Of a DNA stretch of 64,000 nt, positions 1 through 11,996 are shown in pieces. Under the pieces are notes generated by a model. It was not told the DNA's origin. It was given only the letters and a program-made list of their open reading frames with translations, and searched no databases. This DNA comes from Ditylenchus dipsaci (taxonomy: Eukaryota > Nematoda > Chromadorea > Rhabditida > Anguinidae), in assembly GCA_004194705.1 (NCBI GenBank), contig SADC01000084.1, forward strand, positions 62,001 through 126,000, given 5' to 3'. Position 1 is the stretch's first letter, and the number at the start of each line of letters is the position of its first letter. The position numbers and the translations under genes are program-made.

Positions 1-52
1 GGTGTGCATAAATTGTCAATATATTATTCTGCGAACTAACTAAAAATTATAG

Positions 53-3000
53 GACGGTTGTTATTCGAGGAGAAGAAGCATTTGTAGACGGACAATTCAC
101 AGTCCAGCCTGGATTTGGCGAAAACATTCGGCTCAATGACACTTTGGATTTGACTGCTGAGGAGTTTGATTTGAGCAGTGAAGTCAAAGAAGTGCTCAAA
201 CCCCAAGACGATGATGTAAAACAAACTTCCTTGGGAAACACCCATTCTCAGAGCCAATCCCCTGTTCGCATATTGCCTCTGACTGACAACCACTTTTATG
301 GTGGGAATTTCGGTTTGAGTTAAGAATCCGTATTATTGGTTGTTTTTAGGAAAGAACGTTGTTTCGGTCACCCAGTTCAAGGATAAGCTGGTTGTAAATC
401 AATTGCTGGATGTGGCCAACAGGTTCCACAATGATGTTGAAGTGGGCAGAGCTTTTGATGGCATTCTTAAGGTAACATATTTTTGTATTCATTTTAGTAA
501 CATGTGGTTCACAAGTCTTTTCATGTTGAAACCAAGCATAATAGAAAATACCAAAACGCTTATACTGTACGAAAATTTATGACGAACTCGATTTTCACTG
601 AATTCTTTCGTAAAATCAAAATTTTAATTATTTTCGTTTTCTCAGAGTATTCAACTTTTCTGATTTTTGCAATTTGTCAAATAAAGAGTGCTTAAACATG
701 CTAGTGAGCCGTAGAAAAGCTATTATTGAAAAAGATTGGATTATCGTCGACGGGCTTTTGTGCCATTTAATAATCATTCAGAAGAATTTTGAAAAAATTA
801 TTTTATTACAATCGTGTTTTACAAATAATCTTTTAATAACTAAGTAATTCAGCGATTCCTTCTTGGCTTGGCTTTCTAGTAATTTTTTGTATTAATTTTC
901 TGTAAAATAAAGTGAAATGAAAAAAATTCAGTGAGCCATCAACCCGTACAATGCTATCTTTTGAATCAGCTATGAAAAGGTGAATAAATTAGAAGTGGAT
1001 TAACATTTTCGTTAAAAATAGTTATTTACAAATTTGAGGCTGGATGGAAAAACTGTAAAACTGGATGTGCCACATTCTTCTGTTCAGAAAGGGGAATCCT
1101 TGGAAGGTTGGCAAATATTTTCGTCTCTCCACCAGAATAAATAAATATTTTACTGGTTTGATTTAGATACCATCCAAATGATGTCACTGTATTGTGATGT
1201 GATTGTGCTGCGCAGTCCCGAAGTTGGAGCCTGTCAAAGAGCTATACTCAGCTCTAAGAAGCCAATTATTAATGCTGGTGATGGAACAGGTAATTTATTT
1301 GAAAAAGGAGACTGGTTAGATGAATTTATTGTTATAATATTTTTAGGAGAGCACCCCACTCAAGGTCAGTTTGTACAGAAGATGAGATACATAGACTTGG
1401 AGGATACGCCCGAACAGTAGGTTCACCAAGAGAACCCGTATCTGGTCCAGGCGGCTTTGGGTCGAGTCTTTGGCCAAAAAATACACCTTATCCGGGTCCT
1501 TATATAAAGTAGGTCTTTCCCGTAATTTCGGCCAGCGACAGATAGCAACAATTCGAATTTCGACAAAAGCATTGGCATTATTCGGCAAATATTTACTGGA
1601 TAATGCCAATGATTTTGTCACAATTTGAATTGTCGCAATCTGTCGCTGGTCGGAATTTTATACAGTACAGCAAGTCTTCATACAGGGCATCTCAAAGGAA
1701 AAAATGTGAAATTATAATAGAACTCGACGAAAAGAACATAAACCAGATAAAATTTGCCTAACATGGTTTCAATAATTTTTCTTTTTTTTCGGAAAATACT
1801 GGGATTATCTAGTCATACATGATCTTTCATACTTCCGCATCCAACAACCTCCGGGCGAAGAGTGACCTGGGAAAGAAGGTCTTTGGATAGATCTGAGTCG
1901 AGTATACCCCGTATTAAAGGGCCATGGCCACGCGTTCTAGCTTGACCCCCGCTAATTCAAAAAATTTCGCCTAATCATTGAACTTATGTACGGATTTTTC
2001 AGCTTGGTTTCTAACAAAACAAGGCTTAGAATTTAATTTTAGGTATAGTTGTGTCAGAGACCAAGTTAAAATATCCGTAAAGAAGTTCAATGATTAGGAT
2101 TTTTTTTGAATTGGCGAGGGACAACCGTTGTCGTAGACGGCAATGGCCTTTTAAAGGAGTATACCAGAGCGTTACACTGAGAAAAGGAACGAGGGTCAAC
2201 TGCCGACCATTCCAACTGCCGACCAATTATCAAATTCTGTCAAAAGAAGAGTTTTCTTTTTGGGTGAGTCAAGGCAAATGCTCAAAAGGGTACTTTACCT
2301 TTTTTCGATGCTGTGCAGGCATTTGTGTACAAGTGTAGAGTTTTATACATCTATTAAACTTACGTTGGCATATCCTTTTGGGTCAATAAGTCAAAAAGGC
2401 AAATATGTCAAATATTTCTTGTAAAACATTTGATAATTTTCTGGCTTTTTGTTGACTTTTTATTGATTTTATTGACTTCTCAAAAAAAATTAGTGACATT
2501 TCAGAGTCAGAATTTCACAAGAAATTTGATACACATATTTTCACAGAAAAATTACTTCAAAAAAGAAGTATATTCCGACAGTTAAACAAAGCAAAAAATG
2601 TGTAGTTTTGAAGGTTGGACATCGCATCGTTGGATGTTTTTTGAACTTTTATACTAACTAATGTATACTTTTTCTCTGTATAATATCCCAAAATAGCTCA
2701 GAGTTGTGGCTACGCATAATATATAAATGTGCCCTTGCAGAAATAAAGTCAGCAAATATCAATCAAATTGACCAATCAAAGAAAAATCGAAAATCATGGA
2801 TTCTAGATAAACAGTGCTCGAAAGTCGTGCTCGTACTTCGTACTCGTACTTGTATCGTTCTCGCACTACGAGTGCGAAATACGAGAGAGAAAAAAGTGGG
2901 TACGAGCATGAAGTAGGAGAGAAAAAATGGTAGATAAGAATAGGACTGAGAGGTACGAGTGCAAAGTAGAGTACGAACTACGATAACCAAAGTACGAATT

Positions 3001-5311
3001 GTACCGTAGCTAAATTGTCGTTTGCGCCTACTTTTGTGTCTTAATGTAAATATTAAGAGTGCTTTTCTGTTAAAGTGAACCTATGGTGATCAATATAATT
3101 TTCGGGTATAGGGGATAATTTTATATTCACTCAATGATACACTCTGACCTAGGCGATGCGTATATGAATGTTCCCATCAAGTATCCAAGTACCCTTTTAG
3201 TTTGGATTGACTTGTTACAAAAAACCTATTCTGTACATTAATTTTTTCAGTCCTTTATAAGACCGAAAAAATTGTCTTTTGGTCAGAATTTTATAATTGG
3301 TCGGCAGTTAGGATGGTCGGCAGTTAGGGACATAGTGACCGCGCCGTCCGTTGCCGTCCTAATTTTCTTATCGCCGTCCTGCATTTTCACCAGATTTTTT
3401 ATAGCGGATTGCTTTTTTTATTTTACATTATATAATCAGTTTTGATTTTTATACCTTATTTTTGGGTGACCGTCCATGTTTCCTTTCATTTTTATTTTAA
3501 AAAATGGGGCCGTCCTAATTTCCCACAAAATTTGCAAAAAAGTCGGAAAAGTTAGGACGGCCCCATTTTTTGAAATAAAAATGAAAGGAAACATGGTCGG
3601 TCACCTAAAAATAAGGTATAAAGATAAAAACTGATTATGTAATGTAAAAAAAAAGCAATCCGCTATAAAAAATCTGGTGAAAATGCAGGACAGCGATGAA
3701 AAAAATTAGGATGGCGACGGACGGCGCGGTCACTATAGTAAGGGGCCGGCAGTTGTCCTTTTACCGAGAAAAGGCGGGGACCAGCGGTCTTTTTCTTTCT
3801 CGGAGCATTTTTAAATGCGTTCTCATCTAGATTTTTAATGTTTTTTGCCTAATTTTCAAAAGTAGTATAAGGTCATCGATATTAGACGAGTGAAAAATGT
3901 TTCGATTCGAAAAAATTAGCTGGACCTCCTGTCTTTACTTTTTGAAACGCTGCTCAATACACACTTCACTATTGTACTTCAACTAAACACGGCACATTTT
4001 AGCTTTCTTGGATCTATACACCATTCGCCAAGGTACTCTATAGTCCGGCTAAAAATAATAACCTAAAAAATATTTTACAGAATTGTCCACAGTTAACGGC
4101 AAAACTATTGCACTGGTTGGAGATCTGAAAAATGGAAGGACTGTCCATTCTTTGGCCAAAATTTTGTGCCTTTACCATGACATAACTCTGTATATTTTGT
4201 CAATATTGAACACCAGTTTTATCCACTGTATCTTCTTGTTTCAGACACTATGTTTCACCCAATGAAGAACTGGGTATACCCGATGAAGTGACCAACTATG
4301 TTAGTGAGAACTCAAACTTCGATCAGGTTTGTTGGAATTTTGTTGGATAGCGGGCAAAAATAAGTTGTTAAAAAATTCAGAAAAAGTTCACAAACCTACT
4401 TGAAGGTATCCGAGATGTTGATGTAAGTTTGAGTGATTTATTTATTCGATTCAAAACAACTGTGTTTGCTGTTAAGGTTATCTACATGACCCGCATTCAG
4501 GTGACTTATGGTTTTCTGAAACCCCACAATGCTTCTAAATGTGTTATACTTTTCTTTTGGCAAATTTAGCCATAACCTCAGGGAATCACGAATTTCATCA
4601 ATACTTTTTCAAATAATAGGATGAATCTTTCTTCAATGTTTGGAGCGTGTTTTTTGTAGTATGAGGCTAACGTTACCCAAAATTTGTTGGCACCCGAAGT
4701 GTGATATTGGTTTTCCAGGGCACCATTTTTGCAAAAAGACGATTTTTTGACAAAATGATAGGAAAACACTAGACTATTGTCAGAAAAAAAAATATATTTT
4801 AAAAGTGATTGGTTCTTGTGATATTGGCTGAGCTGGTCGCAGAAAAAAAATTCGTATAAAAATGGAAATCTTCAGTATTTTTGCTCAGAAAATATTTTTT
4901 TTAGAAATAGACAAAAATCACTTTTAGCGCGAGAGATTTGCTGACAAAGAAGAGTATGAAAATGTGAAAGGCCAATTCGTTCTAACACCAAAACTACTAA
5001 ACCAAGCTTCACAGCATCCATACGACGAAATCTTGGGTAAATTTGAGGAAGAAAAACAAAAGTGGTTAGGAAAACTAAAAAATATAGATTCCCACCGAGT
5101 GGATGAAAGACCAAATCGTTTGAGACCAATTATAATGCATCCATTGCCGAGACTGGATGAAATCAGCACAGAGTTGGACAAAGATCCTCGAGCAGTTTAC
5201 ATGCGCCAAGCACAGTACGGTGTCTATGTCCGCATGGCACTGCTGTCCCTTGTTTGGGAGCAAAAACATATTAGATTATTTGCTTTTCCACACCTTCCAC
5301 AATTTACCTAG
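53..5311 (+). CDS. CAD: CAD, 3' part: linker and aspartate transcarbamylase domain
   Basis: C-terminal part of the trifunctional pyrimidine enzyme CAD (C. elegans pyr-1 family). ATCase joins carbamoyl phosphate to aspartate in the cytosol. Exons I read: 53-300 (end of dihydroorotase region, [10 protein letters not shown], and acidic linker), 350-471 (KNVVSVTQF), 932-979 ([16 protein letters not shown], carbamoyl-phosphate loop), 1039-1106 ([11 protein letters not shown]), 1167-1289 ([16 protein letters not shown]), 1347-1364 (EHPTQ, 18 nt), 4003-4032 (LDLYTIRQ), 4081-4189 ([14 protein letters not shown]), 4245-4326, 4381-4422, 4477-4500 (VIYMTRIQ, 24 nt) and 4928-5311 ([33 protein letters not shown]). 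Phases agree at all joins except 471/932, where the strand leading into EPSTRT is not resolved. Two oddities: about 36-40 extra residues between LTPKLLNQA and IIMHPLPR, and a 15-residue tail after RMALLSLVW. The 5' exons lie outside the window. The family call is secure; the borders are by eye. Confidence 0.93.
1515..1662. repeat. short palindromic MITE in a CAD intron
   Basis: The left arm holds CGGCCAGCGACAGATAGCAA and the right arm its inverted counterpart around 1632-1655, with an AT-rich centre containing TGCCAAT. It sits in the 2.6-kb CAD intron and has no coding capacity. Confidence 0.6.
1914..2156. repeat. TTTAA-ended palindromic MITE (family 1)
   Basis: Ends read TTAAAGGGCCATGGCC and GGCAATGGCCTTTTAA, with inner arms CTAATCATTGAACTT and AAGTTCAATGATTAG. 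Relatives lie at 10847-11088, 21350-21572 and 62640-62862 and share the inner block around GGTTTCTAACAAAAC. Non-autonomous; the flanking TTTAA looks like a fixed target preference. Confidence 0.75.
3331..3738. repeat. 400-bp near-perfect palindrome in a CAD intron
   Basis: The left arm starts CATAGTGACCGCGCCGTCC and the right arm ends with its complement, GCGCGGTCACTATAG. The arms stay paired through TTTTTATAGCGGATTGC down to a short centre near 3535. A diverged copy lies at 8415-8830. No coding potential. As RNA it would form one long hairpin inside the CAD intron. Confidence 0.8.
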
Positions 5312-5380
5312 CCATGAATGTTGTTGACCGATGAAATTTTTGTTATTTTGTAAACGCCCAATGTCCTGTGAGATGTAAAC

Positions 5381-5386
5381 AATAAA
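5381..5386 (+). terminator. poly(A) signal of CAD
   Basis: AATAAA 70 bases after the CAD stop codon, the expected place for a nematode cleavage signal. Confidence 0.6.
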
Positions 5387-5389
5387 ATT

Positions 5390-6475
5390 TGCATCATATC
5401 TTTTAAAATAGTTTGACTTCAGTTTATAATTCTCAGTTTAAGCCTTTCTGGAACCAAGAACAAAAATTTTTGTATTTTTACTAAAAACAATCAAATTTGA
5501 TGTGAGCATCATTTGTGAGCATCATTTTATTTCTAGGCATTTTAGTAGCCTTGCAAAAGCCTCGTGTCCTCACGAATTTGAATTAAGCATCAGAATTCAT
5601 AAAATATCTTTCCTAGTTGAGATATCACTAAAAGTTTGGTGGTTCTTTGGATTTTATAATCTTTATATTACATCTCAACAATTGAGTATTTTTCTAAATG
5701 CGGTTGCGTCATTCGGATTTTTTAGGATTTTGCCACAGAATTTGAAAAAAAATTCGAAAATTACTCGCCAGTAATTTAAACACAAAATTTTTCGAAAATT
5801 ACTGACAGAAACTACTTTCCCACACCTTCCAAAATTTACCTAGAAATGAATGTTACTGTTTTGCCGTTTTTCTTGGCGTTTCTGCTCAAAATTTTATCTT
5901 TTGACCGTGGAGCTTCCAACAGACATCAAGAAATCTTAAACCATATACAGGGCTTCCAGACGTCTTTTTGAAACGATTTTTCATTTTTTCGAGACCCCAT
6001 GTCTTTTTTATTTTTGACGTTTTCAGTCGAAATCTTCTTTTTCCTTCGAAATAGCGATAAGCACTACATAAAATGACCTTTTTTCTTCGACAATGGTCGA
6101 AATGTCCTTTTTTGGAAAAAAATTGGAAAGCCGTGACCGTAGATAATTTTTAAGGCAGCTTCTGACAGGGAATCTAAAAAACGCATCAAAGTAAAAAAGG
6201 TTTAAAAAACACAAATTTTTAAAACGATCAAAAATCAAAATCCTAATAAAATCGGTGCGAAAAATTCCAAAAAGACATGAATGTAAAAGCCGAAAATACA
6301 AAAATTGCGAAATAATTTGGCAATTTTTTTTCGCGAAATGACAAGTTACTATAAAAGTTTTGCTCTAGGTTGAGATTAAGTTCTTTGCACTTTTGTAACT
6401 TCTGAGAAGCATGCTTCAATTATGTTTTGATCACTGTTATTTTGTTGTTTAATTCAGTCCCTTTACCGGGTAATA
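5390..6475. other. intergenic, nothing recognised
   Basis: AT-rich sequence between the CAD poly(A) signal and a mariner-like palindrome. It repeats the phrase ACACCTTCCA(C)AATTTACC, which is also found at the CAD stop, so a small local duplication is possible (5285-5310 and 5822-5845). No gene or RNA seen. Confidence 0.4.
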
Positions 6476-6714
6476 TTAGGTCGTGTCAAAAGTTCGGTCG
6501 TTTTATTTCAAAAGCAATTTTTGTGGCGTTGTGTTTTTAGCACAGACTTTTTTAACATTTTTCAAAAGTTTACCACTCGTTTTGTAGCCAAGATTCTCAG
6601 CTACAAAATGAGTGGTAAACTTTTGAAAAAATGTCAAAAAAAATCTATGGTAAAAACACAACGCCACAAATATTGCTTTTGAAATAAAACGACCGAACTT
6701 TTGACACGACCTAA
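6476..6714. mobile_element. mariner-like palindromic MITE
   Basis: Nearly the whole 239 bp is two complementary arms. The ends read TTAGGTCGTGTCAAAAGTTC and its complement, flanked by TA on both sides. A TTAGGT start, TA duplication and full-length palindrome are usual for mariner-derived MITEs. No transposase remains. Confidence 0.75.
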
Positions 6715-7058
6715 TATATTCATCCATACGTGTTTTACAAAAAAACCGAACAACTAAACACATTTGTTATTTGTTTATTCTTATTAAGTTGTGATATGAT
6801 ACAATAAAACTTTTATAACATTTTCTTCAACCTATAATTCTGTCAGATCAGTGAAATAAATGTTCAAGTCGTAGTCATCAAAGTCGCAAACTAGATATTT
6901 GAGTAATTTTTGCGATAATTAATGATGAGACAAAACCTTTCTCTTCGATAGATTTGGGAACAGTGTATCTGAACTAGGCTTGGTAGGGGGCTCTAACTAG
7001 CTTCATGTTTTCACACTTTTTCAGAAGATTTTCAACTTTACATATTAATGGGGTCGCT

Positions 7059-7316
7059 TACCGTATTTCCTCTATTAACTCACCATGAAGAGTTGTTTTT
7101 TCAACTTTTGAAAAATCGGAAAAATTTGAGATCGATTTCTAGGTTTTTCGGGTTCTAAACCAGTATTTGAAGAGTGGAATCAAGAAAGCTTGTAGTCAAT
7201 AAGAAAACGCAAAAAAACAGATTTGCGGAATTTTTGCTCTAGGTTGAGATATGAGGTCCGTAGGGTGGGGAGTTATAAGAGCACTGGGAAGTTAATAAAA
7301 GAAATGCATATACGGA
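7059..7316. repeat. degenerate TACCGTATTTCC MITE
   Basis: The left end TACCGTATTTCCTCTATTAA matches the ends of the elements at 11997, 50013 and 59278. The right end, near AAAGAAATGCATATACGG, is worn. No genes inside. Confidence 0.4.
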
Positions 7317-8414
7317 AACAAATTTCATTGTTTTTCTATACTGCATTTTAAGTGCGGATGCGGACGAAAAACACATCATTGTGCACGTAGGGTCAGACAT
7401 AATTCCGAGCAAGACTCTTGATCAAAAATACATTTAGAAAGTTTTCTTTTGCCGAGTTCCAGCAAGAAAAATGTCATAAATCACCGAGAAATGACCCTGA
7501 AATACCCGAAAAAGACCATCAAGCCCCAAGAGGCGGGTGGCAACTTTTTTTTGACAAAATATAATTTTTTTATTCAACGTGACGTCTGACGTGTCTTGCT
7601 GTATGTTTGCAGTCACAACAGATTAGTTTACTTTTATCTTGAGATGAGAATTCCTCGAGTCTTTTTTGTCGTGTTTATAACATTAGGGTTAAACTATTTA
7701 AATATGCCCTTATCAATCCCAACACACTCATGTCTTAAAAAGTTAGCAAATGGGGTGGTTCTGTGAGTCTCGGAAAGGACTTCATAAAAGGACTCCGGAT
7801 ATCATAGCTCACGGTTCATGTTTCGGTTATGTTGGTTTAGGAATCGCGCAACACAAAAAGACGCTTCTAAGAAAGCACAAAGCAAACGCTTGTGTAAATC
7901 TCGCGACAGAAATAGACGCTTTGTCAGCTGTGTGAAGAGTGGATAATTCATTGAGAGTGACGATATATGATTTCAGTTTTCTCAGATTTCTCAGATCTTG
8001 AAATTCTTTTGAAAGTGATTAAAGGTAAATTAAAAAATTCTACGGAAATATCAGCAGAATATAAATCAAAAAATGCTACAAAATGCTGATAAAAGTCGGG
8101 TTATGTACCTTATTTCGTGTAATCGGAAGGCGAGATGCTGTTTTTAATAAACTCTTTTAACCAATCCATTTTTGCTGTGGTGGAGGTACCTGTGAGTAAA
8201 TATTTAGTGATTTTTTACTTTAAAGCTGTTTACGAATTATTTTACCCGGAAGATTGAGCCCATTTGAAATTCGTTCGGCCAGTTCCCTATGGCCAATTTT
8301 TTTATGTTGTTCAGACCGGAATGGGCACTGAAGATAGCATATTCGCTTGTCATGGGGCAGAGAAAATATTTTCAAAGACGTTTTTTGCACTTTCTGATTG
8401 CACTATTGCACTAC

Positions 8415-8830
8415 AGTGACCGCGTCGTCCTCCGCGTCCTCCTTTTTTCATCGCCGTCCTGCAATTTTCATCAACTTTTTTATAACGCAATCGCACTTTT
8501 ATTCACATTATATTATTAATTTTTATTTTGATACTCTATTTTGGATGACCATCCCATTTTTTTTGATTTATATTTAAACAAATGTGGCCGATATAATTTT
8601 CTGATTTTTTCAAATTTCTGTGGAAAATTGGGACGGCTCATTGAAATAAAAATGAAGTCAAACATGGACAGTTACCCAAAAATTACGAAAATAAAAACTA
8701 AATACGAAAATAAAAACTAAACAAATTATATAATGTAAATAAAGAAAGCGATTTAATATAAAAAATGTGTTAAAAACACAGGACGGCGATGAAGAAAAGT
8801 AGGATGGCAAAGGATAGCGCAGTCGCTATG
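8415..8830. repeat. diverged copy of the 3331-3738 palindrome
   Basis: CAGTGACCGCGTCGTCC at the left and GGATAGCGCAGTCGCTATG at the right. Inner blocks CGCCGTCCTGCAATTTTC and ACACAGGACGGCGATGAAG pair with each other. More worn than the copy in the CAD intron. Confidence 0.65.
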
Positions 8831-9374
8831 GTCAACTGCCGGGCGAGCTAGTGTGGAAACATTGTCGTAACCCACCTGGTGACTTTACATGGCTGCTTGC
8901 TTGGAGTTTTTCCTTTATCAAAGCCTGCTTGGCAAATGTCATTCAATAAACTAGCATGCAGCATTTTTGAATTATGCTTAGGGCATTGGATTTTGATATG
9001 GCTCATTTTTAACTACACCGTGAGATAAGTTTTAAACCACCCATTACAGTCAATCCTCCATAAAAAGAACCCATCATGTTTGTTTCCGCATAGGATTGAA
9101 CACATTTACCTCAATTTTTGAAACTATCTACTAATTACCGATCGTTTTTCAGAAACCTAAGATTTTTTATCATCTGAAAAAATCAGCTATTCTTTTTTAA
9201 TTATAGATGACCTCAAAAATAGAGACGAAAAATGGAAAAAATATCTTATTTCGAAAAACTATCGTTAAAACCGGGATCCTTGAGTTTTTGTGACCAGACT
9301 GTCTAAAAAGAATTAGTAAAAGCTTACAAAAGTAAGTACAAAAGTAAAAATTTAACGCTAGGGTAGCTGTCGAA

Positions 9375-9674
9375 GGGGCATGGCCGATTTGTATTCGCGT
9401 TTCTCGCATTTGACAGAACTCGCATTCGCGTTTTTCGTATTTGAAAAAACTCGTATTCGCAAAACTTGTATTCTACGAAATTCGCATTCGACAAAACTCG
9501 TATTATAACAAAATTCGCATTCCACAAAACTCGTATTTGACAAAACTAATATTAGGATTATGCCGCGTGAATATATGTTTAACTCATACAAACAATAATT
9601 TTTTAGAATACGAGTTTTGTCAAATGCAAGTTTTGTCGAATGCGAGAAACGCAAATACGAATCGGGCCCTCCCC
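9375..9674. mobile_element. foldback-like element E, 9-bp target duplication
   Basis: A 300-bp element made almost only of inverted clusters of short units such as ACAAAACTCGTATT and TTCGCATT on the left and their complements on the right. It is flanked by the exact 9-bp direct repeat GCTGTCGAA (9366-9374 and 9675-9683). Outer ends start GGGG (GGGGCATGG on the left, GGGGAGGG on the complement of the right). A 9-bp duplication is the mark of MULE and foldback elements. The apparent reading frames here are only the repeat translated. Confidence 0.8.
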
Positions 9675-10428
9675 GCTGTCGAATCTAGGCTTAACTGTAT
9701 GAAGTACCACCACGGTTAGTAAAATGTTACTTTTTGAGTCACATTATGAATTTTATAAAAAAAAGTTTTTTTGCTTCCATGACTTGTTTTCTCAGACATG
9801 CTATTGGGCCATCTAATATTTGTACATAACAGTGTAAGGACGTTTTCCTTGTCTTTTTATTGGGATCTTGAAGATGCATATTACGGTTCTTTCCGGTTAT
9901 CCGGAAAAATTTGTAAACTGATGGTGGGGTGATGGTAAATCACTTCCTCCAACATTGAACTGATGGTGTAAAAATAATCGAAATGGTAAAGAAATTAACG
10001 AAAAATGGTTAAGAAATTGAAGAAGTAATGTTCCCCGGATAACCGAAAAGAACCCGTATTACAATTTGAAACCCAAAGTAATAGGAGTAGTGACAGAAAC
10101 GGGACGAGATCTCGTCAGGATCCCGATCACGCCTGAGTCGATTTTGAACCTTAACCCCTCCCAAAAATCCGGCAGGATAAATTCCCAAAAACCCGTCTCT
10201 AAATCCCGCCCGATAAATTCCCGAAATCCCAAAATCCTGAATCTTATTTTTCTACCATATTATATGACTGTACTGAAAAAAATCGGAAAAGTTGATATTT
10301 AGGGAGTAAATAAAAAAAACGCTTATTTTTTAACCCTCCGAATCTATATATTCCTCAATTATTAAAGTAGTGTTTGGTGGTTTGTTATAAAAGTAGGATC
10401 CAGGGAAATTAAACTCAAGATATTAATG

Positions 10429-10522
10429 GCTTGTTCACGTTGTTAGAGTTAGAGTTTGAGTTCGAATCAGAGGTGTTACGTAACCGAAAACCCGAACTCT
10501 AACTCTAACAACGTGAACAAGC
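10429..10522. repeat. short hairpin MITE
   Basis: GGCTTGTTCACGTTGTTAGA on the left and the matching complement on the right, with a short centre of GAGTT units. A 94-bp perfect-stem element of unknown class. Confidence 0.6.
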
Positions 10523-10846
10523 CATAAATAAGTAACAGTGAAACTTGATATTGGAACTCAGTAATTATATGGTAAAATTTAGACTTTAAAAGGCCACTTC
10601 AGTTACAGCGGTTTTTCGGACTTATTTGGTGTTTAAAATCGTCAAAAAGTTAGCAAATTTGACACGAAAATGTGAATTTTTTCAGTTTTTGTCTTGGTTA
10701 ACGAATTCCGAAAATTTCTTTTTCCAAAATCCCTTCCCGGAATCCCGCCCGAAGGCCTTTTTCTGTCTCTAAATAGAAAAATTCACGAAACTTGTGCTAA
10801 ACTTTTGTGACCCTAAATGTGACTAAAAAGTAAAGTTTCGCAAACC

Positions 10847-11088
10847 TTAAAGGGGCATGCCCACGCTAATAAGAGGTGGTGCCCAGGAATTCAAAAAATT
10901 TTCCTAATCATCGAACTTCTCTACGGATTTTTCTACATGGTTTCTAACAAAACCACACTTAAAATTAAATTCTAGGCCTTTTTTTGTTGGAAAAACCAAG
11001 TTGAAAAATTCTTACAGAAGTTCAACGATTGGGAAAAAATTTTGAATTCCGGGGCACCACCTCTTATTAGCGTGGGCATGCCCTTTAA
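10847..11088. repeat. TTTAA-ended palindromic MITE (family 1)
   Basis: Ends TTAAAGGGGCATGCCCACGC and the complement ending CCCTTTAAAG. Inner blocks CTAATCATCGAACTT and AAGTTCAACGATTGG pair. Same family as 1914-2156 and 21350-21572. Confidence 0.8.
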
Positions 11089-11099
11089 AGGGGGGGGGG

Positions 11100-11165
11100 G
11101 TGCAAATCATAATGCGAATATTTTTAACTCTCAGGTTCAAATCCCGGTGGGTCGCACCCTTCTTT
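11100..11165 (+). repeat. tRNA-like SINE fragment
   Basis: Contains GGTTCAAATCCC, a good tRNA B box, inside GTGCAAATCATAATGCGAA...AACTCTCAGGTTCAAATCCC. A near-identical copy lies at 14444-14515 beyond the hAT element. No complete cloverleaf could be drawn, so this is a tRNA-derived repeat rather than a tRNA gene. Confidence 0.5.
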
Positions 11166-11552
11166 ATCTTCTTTAATTTACAAGTTTGTAGTCAAAATGA
11201 TCCTAACACTCTTGGCTATCTCACAAAATCGTCAGATCATGATTACGAAATTCCTGGAGCTGATTTACAGGCCATGACCTGCTAAATTTACGAAAACCAT
11301 TCGTTTGGGGGTTTTTTCTGTGACTGGTTCGATTTATATTTCTTAACTTTTTTCTACAAGTCACGCGTTTCAAATACCAAAATGTAGCCAAGATTCTCAG
11401 CTTTCCTTCGAGCTGTCAAACAGAGAAAAAAGTATTAACAAAGTTGAAACTAAGATTCAAAAAACATACAACCATGCCTACTTCCATGCCATTCTATCTT
11501 GAACTATCCAGAACTTTTTGGCAGTATCTTGGAAGTGGCGTTTTTTGGAATA

Positions 11553-11976
11553 CAGTCAAACCTCGATAATCCGCCACCCCAAAAAGTTCGTTCCCGCCTA
11601 GGTCCGACACTTTTTTACCCCGATTTATGAATATTTTTGCTAGTTCTGTTTTGACAGTCTGGTCGCAAATATCGTGAGGATTCCGATTTTGCTGATCGTT
11701 TTTCATAATTATAAAAAAAATTCTCTAAAAAAGCAAAACCTCGATAAACCGCACCCTATTTTTAAAAAAGGGTGGCGGATTATCGAGGTTTTGCTTTTTT
11801 AGATGGAGATTTTTCATAATTCTGAAAAACGATCGGCAAAATCGGAATCCTCACGATATTTACGACCAGACTGTCAAAACAGAACTAGCAAAAATATTCA
11901 GAAATCGGGGTAAAAAAGCGTCGGACCCTAGGCGGGAACGAACTTTTTGGGGTGGCGGATTATCGAGGTTTGACTG
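11553..11976. mobile_element. pogo/Tigger-like MITE
   Basis: Starts CAGTCAAACCTCGATAATCC, ends with the complement, and is flanked by TA. The 424 bp fold into two long arms; each arm half also carries a second CCTCGATAA end near the centre (11745-11790). CAGT(C/A)AAACCTCG ends with a TA duplication are typical of pogo/Tigger elements. Relatives: 46693-47114, 59400-59776, 62194-62376. Confidence 0.8.
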
Positions 11977-11996
11977 TATTAATTTACATGATCATT

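Noticed and set aside
7750..7935. 61-residue plus frame MGWFCESRKG
   Set aside because: Short, with no splice or homology support; chance open frame.
9324..9719. Overlapping open frames on both strands rich in Asn/Glu/Phe/Arg
   Set aside because: They are translations of the short repeat in foldback-like element E; no codon pattern beyond the repeat.
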